From assembly GCA_029990175.1 (NCBI GenBank), contig JARKIP010000011.1, forward strand, positions 124,001-188,000: 64,000 nucleotides of DNA, written 5' to 3'. Of the stretch, positions 46,263-57,544 are shown piece after piece. Within the stretch, counting starts at the first letter, position 1. The number at the start of each line of letters is the position of its first letter. The notes under the pieces were generated by a model. It was not told the DNA's origin. It made no database searches and worked only from the letters and a program-made list of their open reading frames with translations. The stretch comes from Petunia secreta. Taxonomy: Eukaryota > Streptophyta > Magnoliopsida > Solanales > Solanaceae. The translations under genes were made by a program, and so were the position numbers.

Positions 46263-47393
46263 GCGCGCATACATACATGGGTTGAACTATATAGTGTGGC
46301 TGGACTTCAATTGAATTTCCTTCGTCATCGAAAAATTATACAAGCAAATAAGGCAAAAATGACATTTTTTTTGGGGTGGGGTAGAAGGGGGGGGGGGGGG
46401 GGGGGGTTTGATGATGAATTTCTTGAATAGAAGATTACGCGCTATAGGTTTTTGGTGGAGTTACTGTTGGTTGATTTCTCTATCTTAAACGATCAGTTCA
46501 AGTTTCTTGCTGAAAGCAAGTGGAAGAGATTATGTATTCATATGTCCGAAGTACAATGCTATACAATCACTGGACTCTAAGGTAATAAATATCCTAGGCA
46601 TATCTCGTATGATTCCGTGAACTATACAAGCTAAGGAAGGAGAATCAATTTATACTAAAGTCCTATGTTTATAATACTATCTTTTTCTCGTCTGTAATAT
46701 CAGGGCCATTGCCCACTAGCTAGATAAAGGAGAAATTGTATTTCTGGTTCATAAGTTATTGATCAATTTTTGGAGAAAATTGTATTTCTGGTTCATAAGT
46801 TATTGATAATCTTTTTGTTTCATTATTTGAAGTCCTGAAAATGAATCTTTACTCTTCCATGAGTGAGTAATTCGTCAACCCCCCCACCCCTCCCCCCACA
46901 CCTCGATTGCTCACTTTTGCCGTAAATTGCACAGGCTATCGCAAGAAAATATGAGAGTTCGGCAATACACAAATACCTTACTCAACGTCTGAAGAGGAAT
47001 CTTTATAGGAACTATTGGGTGCATCCAGTAAAACACTAAGGAGGTGAATAGAATTCTTACCGGATTTCGACCTTTCAAAAACTTGCTTTTTATTAGGTTG
47101 AGTTACTCATAAAGAACTAGATTCTCAATAAGGTTCAATCTAATATTGTCACTTAAAATATGCAGAATGTAAATAAGATAAAATTTTTACATGGAAAACT
47201 AATTGCTCAAGGGAGAAAAATCACGATTCAATTAATGAAATTCACGAAACTCTTCCACTATAAATACGAGCGTTTTAGGTTATATGTAAAAATTGAATAC
47301 AACAATCAACCTTTAAGTGAAAACTCTTACCTCTTATTGATGAATAAATCATATATTTATACAAGAAAATTAGAAAATCCTACCATAGCCCCT
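45452..47393. other. Spacer with microsatellites, no gene seen
   Basis: Contains a (TA)n run with CA/CG extension at about 46231-46266, a 20-base G run at 46387-46406, a C-rich stretch at 46880-46900, and a 43-bp direct duplication of a block containing TTGTATTTCTGGTTCATAAG (46736 and 46779). No conserved frame. Confidence 0.55.
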
Positions 47394-47649
47394 AAGCACT
47401 ACTAGAAAAAAGCGATTTAAAGACGGAAAGGTAGAGACGGCTAGCCGTCCGTATTTGCATAGAAACGGGTAGCCTTCCGTAAGCTTTTGACAATTTAAAA
47501 AAATACAAATGCTAGAGACGGCCAGCAGTCCCTATTTTCTTAGAGACGGCTAGCCGTCCCTAAAAAATCTGTCAAATAAAAAAATACAAAACCTAGAGAC
47601 GACCAGTCGTCCCTATTTTCTTAGAGACGGCTAGCCGTCCCAAACCCTT

Positions 47650-48890
47650 CCGTTAAATTCCAGCATATCAGAAATAAAACACATGAGCACCCACACCAAA
47701 AACTCATCTTCTTCCTAAAAAACCTATCTCTCCCGATTTTGAAGCAGCCACAAATCCATTTTCTTCCTTCAAACACCTCTAAAATATAAATTAAACAACT
47801 CACATTTTTAATTTATCTACTTGGTAAGTTTCTTCTGTTTTTTAGTCATTTTTCTCGGTAAAACATAAATCAAAACGGGTTTAATTTTTTTTCACCAGAT
47901 CTGTGCAGCGCCACCACCGGATCTGCGCATCAACGGGTATTTTTTTTTTTATAAATATTAGTTATTTCTCAAGCTTCTTACCTCTATAGTTAGGTTGTGT
48001 GGTCCTTAAAAAAAAATTAAATCATTTTAAGCTAAAATGGAAGATTATCTAGATGTGTGCTACATTTATTATTTTAATTTTACATTTGGCTAATTGAATT
48101 AATTAAGTCGCCTTAATGTTATGTGATAAAATTGATAAATTAGTAGTATTTATGAATATAAATTTGTTGTGTTAGAATCATTTATAAGTAATTTTATTAT
48201 CTCTTCCATCAAGATCTATCATGGATATCAATGTCAAAGACTCAATTGATATTGGTCAAGATACGATCGAAGACTCAATTAAAATCGTTCAAGATACGAT
48301 CGAAGATTCAATTGATATGATACCGCAATCGGACTTGGATGATGATGTTGATTTGTCATAATTGGATTTGGATTTGGATGAAGAAGTTGAAAAAGGAAAG
48401 AAATCAAAACAAAAAGTTTCGGACACAATGATACGTATTTTTCTTCTCCACTATGTTGATTTGCCCAAATCAGACTTGGATGAAGATGTTGATTTGCTGG
48501 AATTGGACTTGGATGAAGATGTTAATTTGCCGGAATTGGACTTGGATGCAGAAGATGAAAAAAAAGAAGAAGAAATCAATATAAAAAATTTTGGACATAT
48601 TTCTTCCATACCACTATTAATGTCCTTTTGTTAAGACTTTATGTTGCATGTGTCTTTAATTGTTAGTTGTGAAACTTTATATTTGGAGTTGGATTTGGCA
48701 TAAGTATTATGTGCCTTTATGCTTAGGATATAAAGTAAATGTATGGAAGATTTAGTAGACTTATTATTATAAAATATTTGTGTATTCTAGTTTAATTATC
48801 TGTTGGACTAACTGTGTTATATATGGATGTGCATTGGATGTTGGCAGACATGTATCTGTTTTTTGATATTTTATTGTGCAGGTTTATCAC
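47650..48890 (+). other. Gene-like cassette inside the CACTA element
   Basis: The interior has leader-like CT-rich sequence, a donor-like site at 47822 (CTTGGTAAGTTTCTTCTG), an acceptor-like pyrimidine-rich site near 47900 (TTTTTTTTCACCAG), a short GC-richer segment (GTGCAGCGCCACCACCGGAT) and another possible donor at 47936. A reading frame follows at 48221. This layout suggests a captured gene, or the 5' part of an original CACTA gene. Confidence 0.45.
48221..48634 (+). pseudogene. Acidic repetitive reading frame in the CACTA element
   Basis: ATG at 48221 opens a frame with one TAA at 48359-48361 and the final stop at 48632. It begins MDINVKDSIDIGQDTIEDSI with a repeated DTIEDSI motif, and after the internal stop repeats LDLDEDV-type units, ending in a KKEEE segment. 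Composition is strongly acidic with no recognisable domain, signal or zinc motif. The internal repeats arose by local duplication. It could be the remains of a captured exon or an element-specific protein; a function cannot be named. Confidence 0.4.
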
Positions 48891-49270
48891 AAGTAGCGAC
48901 CCAAACTAAAAACGTAAAAATGGGGACAGACACCCCTCCCAAAAAAAAAAAAAAATTCTAGATTTCAAATGTAGGGAGGGCTAGCCGTCCCCAATCAGTG
49001 AAAAATGTAAAAATAGGAACGGCCACCCCTCCCTATACAAAAAATTATATTCCAGATTTTACTCTGTAGGGAGGGCTAGCCGTCTGTATCGCGGACGGCT
49101 GCTCGTCCTTATGTGTCTAGCGTCGAGCGTCGAGCGATTTACGGACAGACGATGTCGTCGCATAGCCCGTCCGTAAATCCCGTTTAGGGATGGCTAGCCG
49201 TCCGTATTGTCCGTCCCTAAAAACACATTTTTCTAGTAGTGAAGTTACTCCTAATGGGCTTGGCCCATCT

Positions 49271-50747
49271 TGTTGACACCCAATTTTGTTCCTCCTTTTT
49301 TCTAAAATCGGCTATAATTTAACTTAAAGGTGCAATTTGACAATTTGTGCAAAATGTGTTTAGAAAGCATACATTTATGTGCGTTATCCCCTACTTATAT
49401 ATTACATACTTAAATGTGGCTATATTACGTAATTTTACATCATTTAGGTTATTTGTCACAGTGTGACTGTTTGTGCAATTTTAGTGCAATTATAGCATTT
49501 AATAGATAATTGTGACTTTTGTGCAATTTATTGCATTTAATAAATACTTGTGGTTATTTATATTTAATTAATTGAATTTGTATCCTAATTTGCTTTTGTG
49601 TGTGCATTTTTCTTTTTATTTGTCTTATTCTATACAATACATATACGTATTTATATCTTTATTTTATTTTATTTATTTATTTCGCACCTATTAATTTAAT
49701 TATTAGTCCAATTTTTTCTGTCCCCTACCAATTTCATTTTTATAATCCTGACATAGTTATCCAAGTTCATATTCAAACTCTTACTTACATTTTGAACCTA
49801 GACAAACAGAAGTCCAAATTCCTTTTTATTAAACCCGTCAAAGTTCGTCCTCCCATATCATCTTCCCAAATCTTTTCCAAATCATATCCCTAAAGTCCTT
49901 ATCCTAATTCCCTCCCCCAATCTTTCATAATTAAGAGAATCCCCAAAATTATTCCCATCACTCAACAACTATTTTTTTCCAATCCTATATACAACACACG
50001 CATAGACACATACCAAACACCAAGTACTACTCCAGCACACCCTAAGACACAGAGACCCCTCACCAACCCATTGCTCTTCTTCTTCTAGTGTATACACAAA
50101 CACACATATATCACACAGATTGGGCAAAATCCCACTTCTCTGGGAGTCTTTTTCTTCAAAAAATCACACACAGTACAAATAATTCTCCAGCACATCCTCA
50201 CCTTATACAGATATACTACACGTACATCAGATATACAGACAATACATTACACACACCCCACCTCTCTTCTTTCTAAAAATCAAAGAACAGTACATCACCA
50301 CCACAATTCCCCTATCTCCCAAAAAACACATTGAGCACATCCAGTCACTTCCTATCTCGATCACACCCACAGAGACGCCCATATATCTACCACATTCACC
50401 ATCGAAACCAGGAACAAAGGAAAAACCATCATCATCACTGGTGGTAATCGCCATACGGTACCATCACATTCACGCACAGATCTATCAACACCATTGACCC
50501 ACTTGCCAAAACTCCTTCACCATTTCCCCTATTTTTCTCCATTACCCACAACCCCCATACACCTATGCACGATACAATATATAAACACACAAATCTGAAA
50601 GCAGAGATGTTAGGAAATCGAGAGCACCGGGGGGTGTCGTAGTCATAGGCATAAGACAAAGATTGGAGAAGACGATCGAGGGTAGCAGCGGCGCCGCCTA
50701 AGCAAGCTGGTGGTCGCTCCTCTTTGTCTCCTCGCCATTGCTGTTTC
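49271..50747 (+). repeat. LTR-like or leader-like retroelement sequence
   Basis: Begins TGTTGACACCCAATTTTG, which resembles an LTR start of a solanaceous Gypsy family. It continues into T-rich and then strongly C/A-rich, G-poor plus-strand sequence (49860-50560). No matching second LTR, target duplication or conserved protein was found, so the assignment is weak and the right border is arbitrary. Confidence 0.3.
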
Positions 50748-50965
50748 TGGCCTACAGGGGCCTCTATCATTTTGATAATCGAAAGTCGTCGCATGACTTT
50801 GTAGATTGGCTCTGGCCGAGTCGCTGGCCTTGTGAACGACTTCTCTTATTTTCGTGGAAGTTTGTCACGTAAAAGATTTTGAAAAACTTCAAAAACTTCG
50901 CCTTTTGGCAAGGTCTTTTGCCTTTATGAAGGTCTTATATGGCCTACAGGGGCCTCTACCCCCCT

Positions 50966-51143
50966 CCTTGTTTTTATGTTGGAACACGGGAAGTGATAAC
51001 ATAAAAAGAGTTGAGGTAAACTGTATATAGAAGAACACATATAACCAAACGAAGAGTGTGTCCGTTGTGGGATTCGAACCCACAGCCGCGAAGTTGAAGA
51101 ACTTCGAGCTCTACCAGTTGAGCTAAACGGATCTAACCTTGTT
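50966..51143 (-). mobile_element. Probable tRNA-derived SINE inside the Tat element
   Basis: The minus strand from 51132 to about 51060 is tRNA-like: acceptor-type pairing TCCGTT with AACGGA, D-arm TAGCTCAACTGGTAGAGC (A box), T-arm GTGGGTTCGAATCCCAC (B box). The anticodon arm pairs CGAAG with CTTCG around an 8-base loop containing TTC, one base too long for a normal tRNA. About 85 bp of unrelated sequence follow to a short A-rich end, and CCTTGTT flanks both sides (50966-50972 and 51137-51143). This fits a SINE of about 164 bp inserted after the integrase stop. A tRNA pseudogene is the alternative. Confidence 0.5.
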
Positions 51144-51243
51144 CAGGTCGTTAGTACCATATGGAGAAAATAAAATGAAAGTAAGAACTTCCGTAAAAGT
51201 AAAAGGCAAGCATAAGATAACTAACCATTTTACCACTCAAAAG

Positions 51244-52326
51244 TGATATCTTTTGAAGTGAATCACGTTCCAACTGTTCGGGACAGTAGAGCCGTCTGGT
51301 CATGCCAAGCAATAGGATCCCTTGCCGACTGAGGCGATTACCTTGTAGGGGCCTTCCTAGTTAGGGCCAAACTTCCCAGAATTTGTTTCTTGTGTGCTCT
51401 GGGAGACTTTCCTTAGCACAAAGTCTCCAACCTGGAAGCTCCGTACGCACAGTCTCCGATTGTAGAATTGTTCAATTCGTTCTTTCTGGGCGATTACTCG
51501 TACAAGGGCTAACTCTCTTCGTTTTTCGAGGAGGTCCAGCTCTTCGGAGAGGTTGACTGAGTTATATTCTTCGGTGGCATGTGCGTATCGCAAACTGGGC
51601 TCGCCGATTTCGACTGGGATTTAAGCATCTGCACCGTACACCAATGAGTAAGGAGTCTTTCCAGTACTCATTTTTATCGTTGTGCGGTAAGCCCATAACA
51701 CACCAGGTAACTCTTCTACCCAACATCCCTTCGCCTGCTCGAGACATTTTTTTTAGAGACTCAACGATGATTTTGTTGGTAGATTCTGCTTGTCCATTAG
51801 CAACAGGGTGATACGCAGAGGAAGTGATCCTCTTGATGTGTAGATCATTGAGGAACCTAGTCACTTTCTGGCTGATGAATTATGGGCCGTTGTCCATGAC
51901 TATTTCCTTAGGTGCTCCAAAGCGACATACGACAAAACGCCAGAGGAAGTCGACAACCTCTGTTTGTCGTATCCTTGTGTATGCTGCCGCTTCGACCCAC
52001 TTTGTGAAGTAATCAGTGATGATCAACAAGAAACGGACTCCTCTCGGCACTGTGGGAAGAGGACCAACTATGTTCATCCCCCATTTCATGAAGGGCCACG
52101 GAGAGATTATTGAATGGAGTGGTTCTGCTGGCTGATGGAGAAGATGTGCGAACCTTTGGCATTTGTCGCATTTTTTGACAAATTCGTTCGTATCTTTCTC
52201 CATTTTGTCCCAATAATAACCTGCGCGAATCAGCTTTGGGGTTAACGCCTTGCCCCCGGAATGATTTCCACAACAACCTTCATGGACTTCCCTCATCACA
52301 TAGTTGATTTTCTCGGTCCGAGACAT
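51244..52326 (-). pseudogene. Integrase of the second Tat element
   Basis: The zinc domain has HEGCCGNHSGGKAL and CDKCQRFAHL (52140-52290). Core blocks are KWGMNIVGPLPTVPRG, where the position corresponding to the first catalytic Asp reads Asn (near 52070), VMDNGP (near 51885) and SSAYHPVANGQAESTNKI (near 51810). The C-terminal block GPYKVIASVGKGSY is near 51330. A TAA near 51880 and frameshifts near 51730 and 51600 break it. It ends at about 51244, just upstream of the SINE. Confidence 0.88.
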
Positions 52327-53100
52327 TTTGCGAGAGGTCCTGCGAACATTTTGCGGTAGAGCTCGCCGTTGACGATTGTATACCGAGCAGCTTTTATTCG
52401 GAGCTTGTGAGCGGCTTTTGTGTCAACGGGTAGAGTTCCATGGAGAAGATAGTTTGTTATCTCATTCCGCCAGTCCCAAGTAGCGTTAATGACATTGATT
52501 TCGAACTTTTCCCAATCTATGGTTGTGTAGAGGAGTTGAACAACAATTGAAGAGCTGGCTGCCCCCATCTCTGCTACCGACCCTAGATTTGCGAGAGCAT
52601 CAGCTCCATGGTTCTCTTCCCGTGGAATCTGAAGTGCCTCCCAGTCGTCAAACTGTGTTAGGAGTTCCTTCACTCGGGCGAGGTACACTTGCATCCTGGA
52701 TTCTCGTGCACTGAAGCCTCCAGTGATCTGATTGACTACAGCTGAGAATCACTTTTGAGTTTGATGATGGTTGGTCCATAATTTCGGGCTAGTTCCAAAC
52801 CTCCAATAACAGCCTCATATTCGGCCTCATTATTAGTAATAAATGGGCACTTGATAGCTTGCCTGACCGTCTCTCCGGATGGAGAGATGAGAACCAGTCT
52901 AAGACATGATCCTTTGACGCTCGAGGAGCCGTCAGTGTAAAGGGTCCACGCACCGGGAGCCTTCCCAGCATAAAGAACAGCTTATTTTTCTGCTTCAGGG
53001 TATATATTAGCGCTAAAATCTGCCACGAAGTCTGCTAAAACTTGTAATTTTATTGCTACCCTAGGTTGGTAGGTGATATCAAATTCACTCAATTCTATAG
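52327..53100 (-). pseudogene. Second RNase H of the second Tat element
   Basis: TLYTDGSSSVKGSC (about 52940), FITNNEAEYEAVIGGLELAR (about 52845), KLKSDSQL (about 52755) and REENHGADALANLGS (about 52610) mark the four catalytic segments of an archaeal-type RNase H. Stops and shifts near 52985, 52740 and 52695 interrupt it. The linker to integrase is open from 52694 to 52296. Confidence 0.8.
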
Positions 53101-54549
53101 CTCATTTTAATAACCTTCCTGAAAATTCAGGTTTTTGCAAAATATTTTGCAAAGGAAAAGTTGTTACCACAGCTATTGAATGACTTTGAAATTAAGGGCG
53201 TAACTTATGAGCAGCTCTTACTAGTGCTAATGCCAATTTTTCCAATGGTTGATAGCGCGTTTCTGCGTCAATTAGAGCTTTGCTGATGTAATAGATAGGA
53301 AGTTGTTTACCTTTTTGTTCCCGAACTAGAACGGCGCTTACCGACGATTCTGAGACTGCCAGATAAATCAGCAACTGCTCCCCCTGCTGAGGTGTTGAGA
53401 GCAGTGGTGGATTGGACAGGTACTTTTTCAGATCCTTTAATGCCTGTTGGCATTCAGGGGTCCACTCGAACTCCTTGTTTTTCTTTAGAACGTCGAAGAA
53501 ACTCTTGCACCGGTCGGATGATCGGGAAATGAATCTTCGCAGGGCTGCCACTCTTCCTGTCAATTTCACGACGTCCTTCCGGTTGTGGAGTATGTCTGGA
53601 ATTGATTCAATGGCTTTGATCTGAGCGGGATTGACATCAATTCCAAGCTGAGAGATGATGAAGCCTAGGAACTTTCTCGATCCGACTTCGAATGCACATT
53701 TATCCGGGTTCAGCTTCATGTTGTACTGATCCAAAATCCGGAAGGCTTCTTTTAGGTGCGCCAGATGGTCTTCTGCTCGTTTGGACTTGATCAACATGTC
53801 ATCGATGTACACTTCCATAGTTTTTCCGGTATGGTCATGGAACATTCGATTGACTAGACGTTGATATGTCGCACCTGCATTTTTCAACCCAAATGGCATG
53901 ACTTTATAACAATACGTACCTCTGCACGTTATGAATGTTGTTTTCTGCTGGTCCTCTGGGTCCATCAATATCTGGTTATAACCGAAATATGCGTCTAGGA
54001 AGGTGAGCACCTCGTGCCCGGCTGTTGCGTCGATCAGCTGGTCTATCCTGGAAAGGGGATATGAATCCTTCGGGCAGGCTTTGTTTAGGTTCGTGAAGTC
54101 AATGCAGACTCGCCATTTACCATTTTTCTTGGTACAACGACCACGTTGGCTAGCCAGTCCGGGTATTTGACTTCACATACCGACCCGATTTTCAACAGCC
54201 GATCAACCTTATCATTGATGACCTGATTCCGAAAAGCTCCTTGTTGGCGCGTCTTTTGTTTTACCGGTCGATGGTATGGGTCGACGTTCAACCTGTGAGT
54301 AATAATGTCTGGAGAAATACCGGTCATATCTGCGTGAGACCAGGCGAACGTTGTGTGCCGCTCCTTGAGGAACTGGAGGATATCTCCTCGTAGACGTTCG
54401 CTCAATTCGGTCCCTAAGTATACTTTCCGTTCCGGCTTATCTGCGAACAATTCTTCGGGTTCTAAAGCCTCCACGGTCGGCATGTGGCTTTCTCTCTCGT
54501 CCATCTTCGTGATGAATTCCGTGACCTCGTACTTCGTTTTTTCATGCAA
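53101..54549 (-). pseudogene. Reverse transcriptase and RNase H of the second Tat element
   Basis: The first frame (54549-54085) contains the RT N-terminal linker, HTTFAWSHADMTGISPDIIT and VKYPDWLANVVVVPRK. A frameshift near 54120 separates it from 54010-53192, which carries YFGYNQILMDPEDQQKTTFI, MPFGLKNAGATYQRLV and the catalytic VYIDDMLIKS near 53810, then the thumb and the first RNase H. A stop near 53190 precedes the last RNase H segment. Confidence 0.9.
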
Positions 54550-54576
54550 TGCGTTTGATCCCGGTTGCTGTAATTG

Positions 54577-55446
54577 CTATTTGTTCTCTTCGGGCAATTT
54601 GAGGGCCACTGAATAGCAATCTCGGGCAGAGTGCTGCTCTCCTCGGACCTCACGTACACCCCATTCGGATGGGAACTTCAGTACTTGATGATAGGTTGAG
54701 GGAACAGCCTGCATATCATGGATCCAGGGTCTCCCCATGATGATGTTGTAGGCCAGATCCGCATCAACAACATGAAAAGTTGTCTCCTTTGCTACTCTTT
54801 CGGCGAGAGTTGTCAAGGTAATCTCGCCTAGAGTCTTCTCACTCGAATTATTGAAACCGGAGAGAACTCGAGATATTGGTACGATTTTATCCGATAATTG
54901 CATCTTCCTCACGACCCGTGATTGGATAATATTTGCAGAGCTGCCCGCATCAATAAGTACTCTCTTGACATCAAACTCCGCCATGCGTAACGTTATTACT
55001 AACACGTCAGCATGTGGGAATTGCGAGCCATCTGCATCGGAGTCCTCGAATGTTATTATTCCTTCTGATCGTGGGCGTTTGGTGTTCGTGATGGAGACCT
55101 TTGCATATTTCTTCGCTGTGAAGGTGACTGAGTCCACCTCGATTCCACCTGAAATAACGTTAACTGTCCTCCTTGGAGAGGATGCTCGTGGAGGACCAGG
55201 TTTGTTTTGCTGTGCTTTCGCGTGAGTCTGGTTCCCCTTCTCGGTCAGGAACTCCTTCAAGAACCCATGTTTCAATAAATGAGCAATTTCATACCTTAGG
55301 GATTTGCAGTCCTCGGTGGTGTGACCGTGGTCGCAATGAAAATCGCACCATAAGCCCTGGTTTCTCTTGCTTGGGTCAGTCTTCATGTCTTTCGGCCATT
55401 TGACCTTTTCTCCCATATCCTTGAGTGCTGCCACCACTTCGAACAT
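54577..55446 (-). pseudogene. Gag C-terminus with zinc knuckle, and aspartic protease
   Basis: An open frame of 289 codons. CDFHCDHGHTTEDC near 55345 is the Cys/His knuckle variant usual in Tat gag. VNVISGGIEVDSVTF (near 55150) is the same linker seen at the start of the first element. The protease shows VLIDAGSSANII (near 54955) and IIMGRPWIHDMQAVPS (near 54735). It is separated from the gag frame upstream by a frameshift near 55450. Confidence 0.88.
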
Positions 55447-56667
55447 TTCTAGATTGAAATTCGGCAGGCTTTGGGCACCTCAGAGGCTTGATTCTGGGTC
55501 ATCTCTCCGGGACAGTCCTCTGTTGTTGCGGTTGCGTCCTTTGGAACTGCTGCGTGACTGGTCAGAGTACGGTTCGTAACGTACGTCTGATCTCTCTGTC
55601 TCCGCTTTTCCGCCGGGACCACCATTGCGTGCCTGCGTCTTTCCTCGGGTACCTGTTCCAATCAATTTATCTTCATCAATACGTATTTTTGAGTTGTAAC
55701 GGTGGTAAACGTCCGACCAGCTGGCTGCCGGGAACTCGCGAAGAGATTCGTAAAGTCTGCGTGTAGCCTCTGAGCTCCCAATATCCAAGCTATTGGTGAA
55801 TGCGATCGCTGCCTATCTGTCCGGTACTTTGGGAAGCATCATTCGCTCTCTTTGGAAGCGATTCACGTATTTGCGGAGAGACTCGTCGGGCCTCTGCTTG
55901 ATTTCAAAGATATCCTCTACGCGGGTTTCTATTTTCTGAGCGCCTGTATGTGACTTCACGAACAACTCAGCCATCTCTGCGAAAGACCCAATGGAGTTTG
56001 GTGGCAACATTGAGTACCATCGTAGAGCTCCATCTGCTAGGGTTCCCACGAACTTCTTCAGTTGAACAGATTCGATCTCCTCGTCGGTGAGATCGCTAGC
56101 CTTTATAAAGTTGCCGAACATCATGAGGTGGTCGTTGGGATCGGATGTTCCACGATACCTCGGGATTTTTGGCATCTTGAACGTCTTAGGTATCTCCTTT
56201 GGGGCTGCTTTTTTCTTCCAAGGCCGCTGGGAGTACCGTTGGACATCGACTTTCTTCACCGTGGGCGGAGCGCCGGGTATCTGATCAATTCTCTCGTGGA
56301 GAGACTTTTGAAGTGCTTCTTGGCTTTCTCTGAATTGTTTGGTGAGAGCTTCCACAACAAGGCTCATTTCTGTAGATGCCATAGATCCTCCATTCCGATT
56401 CTGGTTGACTTGGGTCGTTGGTTCTGCAGTCCCATCGTTGTTTCGTTCTTCACCTTGTCTTGAGGTACGTGAAGAAGGAACGTCACGACCAGGCGTTGCA
56501 GCGTCAGCTCTTGCAGTTAAAGGCTTGCAGTTAAAGTGTTTCCTGGAGATTCCCTTGTCCAGGGGAGAGACTCCTATGTCGTCGTCTCCTGGGTGGGGTA
56601 GTGCTCTAAGAGCGCATACGCTCGTTTTGCTGCCTGACCGGTCCTTGAGAAGATTGTTGCTGCCCAT
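55447..56667 (-). pseudogene. Gag of the second Tat element
   Basis: ATG at 56667 begins a leader rich in charged residues, then SLVVEALTKQFRESQEALQK (predicted helical) and the gag core IPRYRGTSDPNDHLMMF, FVGTLADGALRWYSMLPPNS and KQRPDESLRKYVNRFQRE. TAG at 55813-55815 interrupts the frame near the core end; the same gag continues in the frame from 55788. This complete gag contrasts with its loss in the first element. Confidence 0.88.
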
Positions 56668-56840
56668 CGGACGAATAGTCGGGAGAATAATTGGGACTGG
56701 GTGGAGGAGTACTTACCTAACTTCCGCCTACAATAGTTCGTTGTGAACTGCTCTCTGCCATGTTAGTTGTAGAGCAAAAAGATCGACGAAAAGAGGTATA
56801 ATATTAGAAAAATTAAACTGTTAACCTACGAAGGCTATTG

Positions 56841-56866
56841 ACCGGCTCCCACAGTGGTCGCCAAAT
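56841..56866 (-). other. Primer binding site of the second Tat element
   Basis: On the minus strand the LTR end GGTTAAACA is followed by ATTTGGCGACCACTGTGGGA. TGGCGACCACTGTGGG-like sites are frequent in plant Gypsy elements; the tRNA was not determined. Confidence 0.7.
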
Positions 56867-57539
56867 TGTTTAACCTAGATCCGATTTTAGGCCAATTAAC
56901 AATTAAATTTATATTTGCGGAGTCACGATCAATAGTTGAGATTAAGAGTTTGAATGACGAAGTAAAACAACGTTAGATTCAAATAGGAATTAGCAAAGAT
57001 AAAGCATAAATAGGGGCAAACAGAAGTAAACGTGCTGTATCGCTTATTTCCGGTGAGAGCTCTTCAATACTAATCGAACTTTTAGAAGATTAGAGAGAAG
57101 AATGCAAGCAAACAATCAGATTTGAGTAAGAACGAGGGAGTATTCTTATTGATATTGTAGACAGGAAGTAAGTTGTTTTTTTTACAATGGTTTAGAACAA
57201 ATGTTATTTATAGGTCTGATAGGCGTCCGTTGGATTTTTGTAACCGCTGAGCACGTATCTGGTGGATATGTCACCGCTGGGCACGTATCCGTTGGATATG
57301 TAACCGCTGGGTTGTAATGATTGCCTTTATGATCATTAATTGAATGATCGCGCATGTGGTTAATAACTGCTTACTCAGATCGTGTTGACTGGTGAAGCGT
57401 CTCATAATTGCTTTGGGTCTGTTCGTGATAATTGTCTGTCCGTTAAATATCTGACCGGTGGAACTTCTGCCCGTGCCACGTAGTGGACACGTGTCATCTT
57501 TCAGGTGCTGTCAGCTTTTATCCAATACATCATGTCCCT
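56867..57539 (-). repeat. 5' LTR of the second Tat element
   Basis: Reads TGTATTGGATAAAAGCTGAC from 57539 downward and ends at the primer site. It matches the solo LTR at 58454-59060 in inverted orientation. It includes a TATA-like box (CTATAAATAACATT near 57210) and a G-box-like CACGTG near 57489. Confidence 0.9.
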
Positions 57540-57544
57540 TCCAT

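Larger units (their letters stand above)
47394..49244. mobile_element. Non-autonomous CACTA (En/Spm) transposon
   Basis: CACTACTAGAAAAA at 47397-47410 and its inverted copy ending 49241 are CACTA termini, and AAG flanks both sides (47394-47396 and 49242-49244), the expected 3-bp target duplication. Both subterminal regions hold repeated copies of the palindromic motif GACGGCTAGCCGTC and variants (47435, 47546, 47627 on the left; 48980, 49072, 49194 on the right), where the transposase of this superfamily would bind. At 1,845 bp it encodes no transposase. Confidence 0.93.
50748..57544 (-). mobile_element. Second Tat-lineage Gypsy element, 3' LTR missing
   Basis: From 57539 downward the minus strand carries a 5' LTR, primer site, gag, protease, RT, RNase H, a second RNase H and integrase. 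The protein blocks resemble those of the first element but are clearly a different family. A purine-rich tract lies near 50957-50970 (minus strand), yet no LTR follows. TGGCCTACAGGGGCCTCTA occurs at 50748-50766 and 50940-50958, and the low border is uncertain in this region. The candidate right target duplication is TCATG (57540-57544), unconfirmed. Confidence 0.82.

Noticed and set aside
48362..48634. Separate gene starting at the ATG after the internal stop in the CACTA frame
   Set aside because: The same frame is open upstream to ATG at 48221 with the same composition, so the piece is better read as the second half of one broken frame.
47397..49241. CRISPR-like array from the repeated GACGGCTAGCCGTC motif
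   Set aside because: Repeats are irregular in spacing, differ between copies, cluster at the two ends, and lie inside a plant CACTA element.
50435..50794. 119-codon minus-strand frame
   Set aside because: Lies across the border between the LTR-like block and the Tat element and matches no family; probably chance.
51060..51133. Functional nuclear tRNA gene on the minus strand
   Set aside because: The anticodon loop has eight bases and the first acceptor pair does not form; flanking direct repeats fit a SINE better.
49271..51240. A 3' LTR of the second Tat element
   Set aside because: None of the LTR landmarks seen at 56867-57539 or 58454-59060 occurs here.
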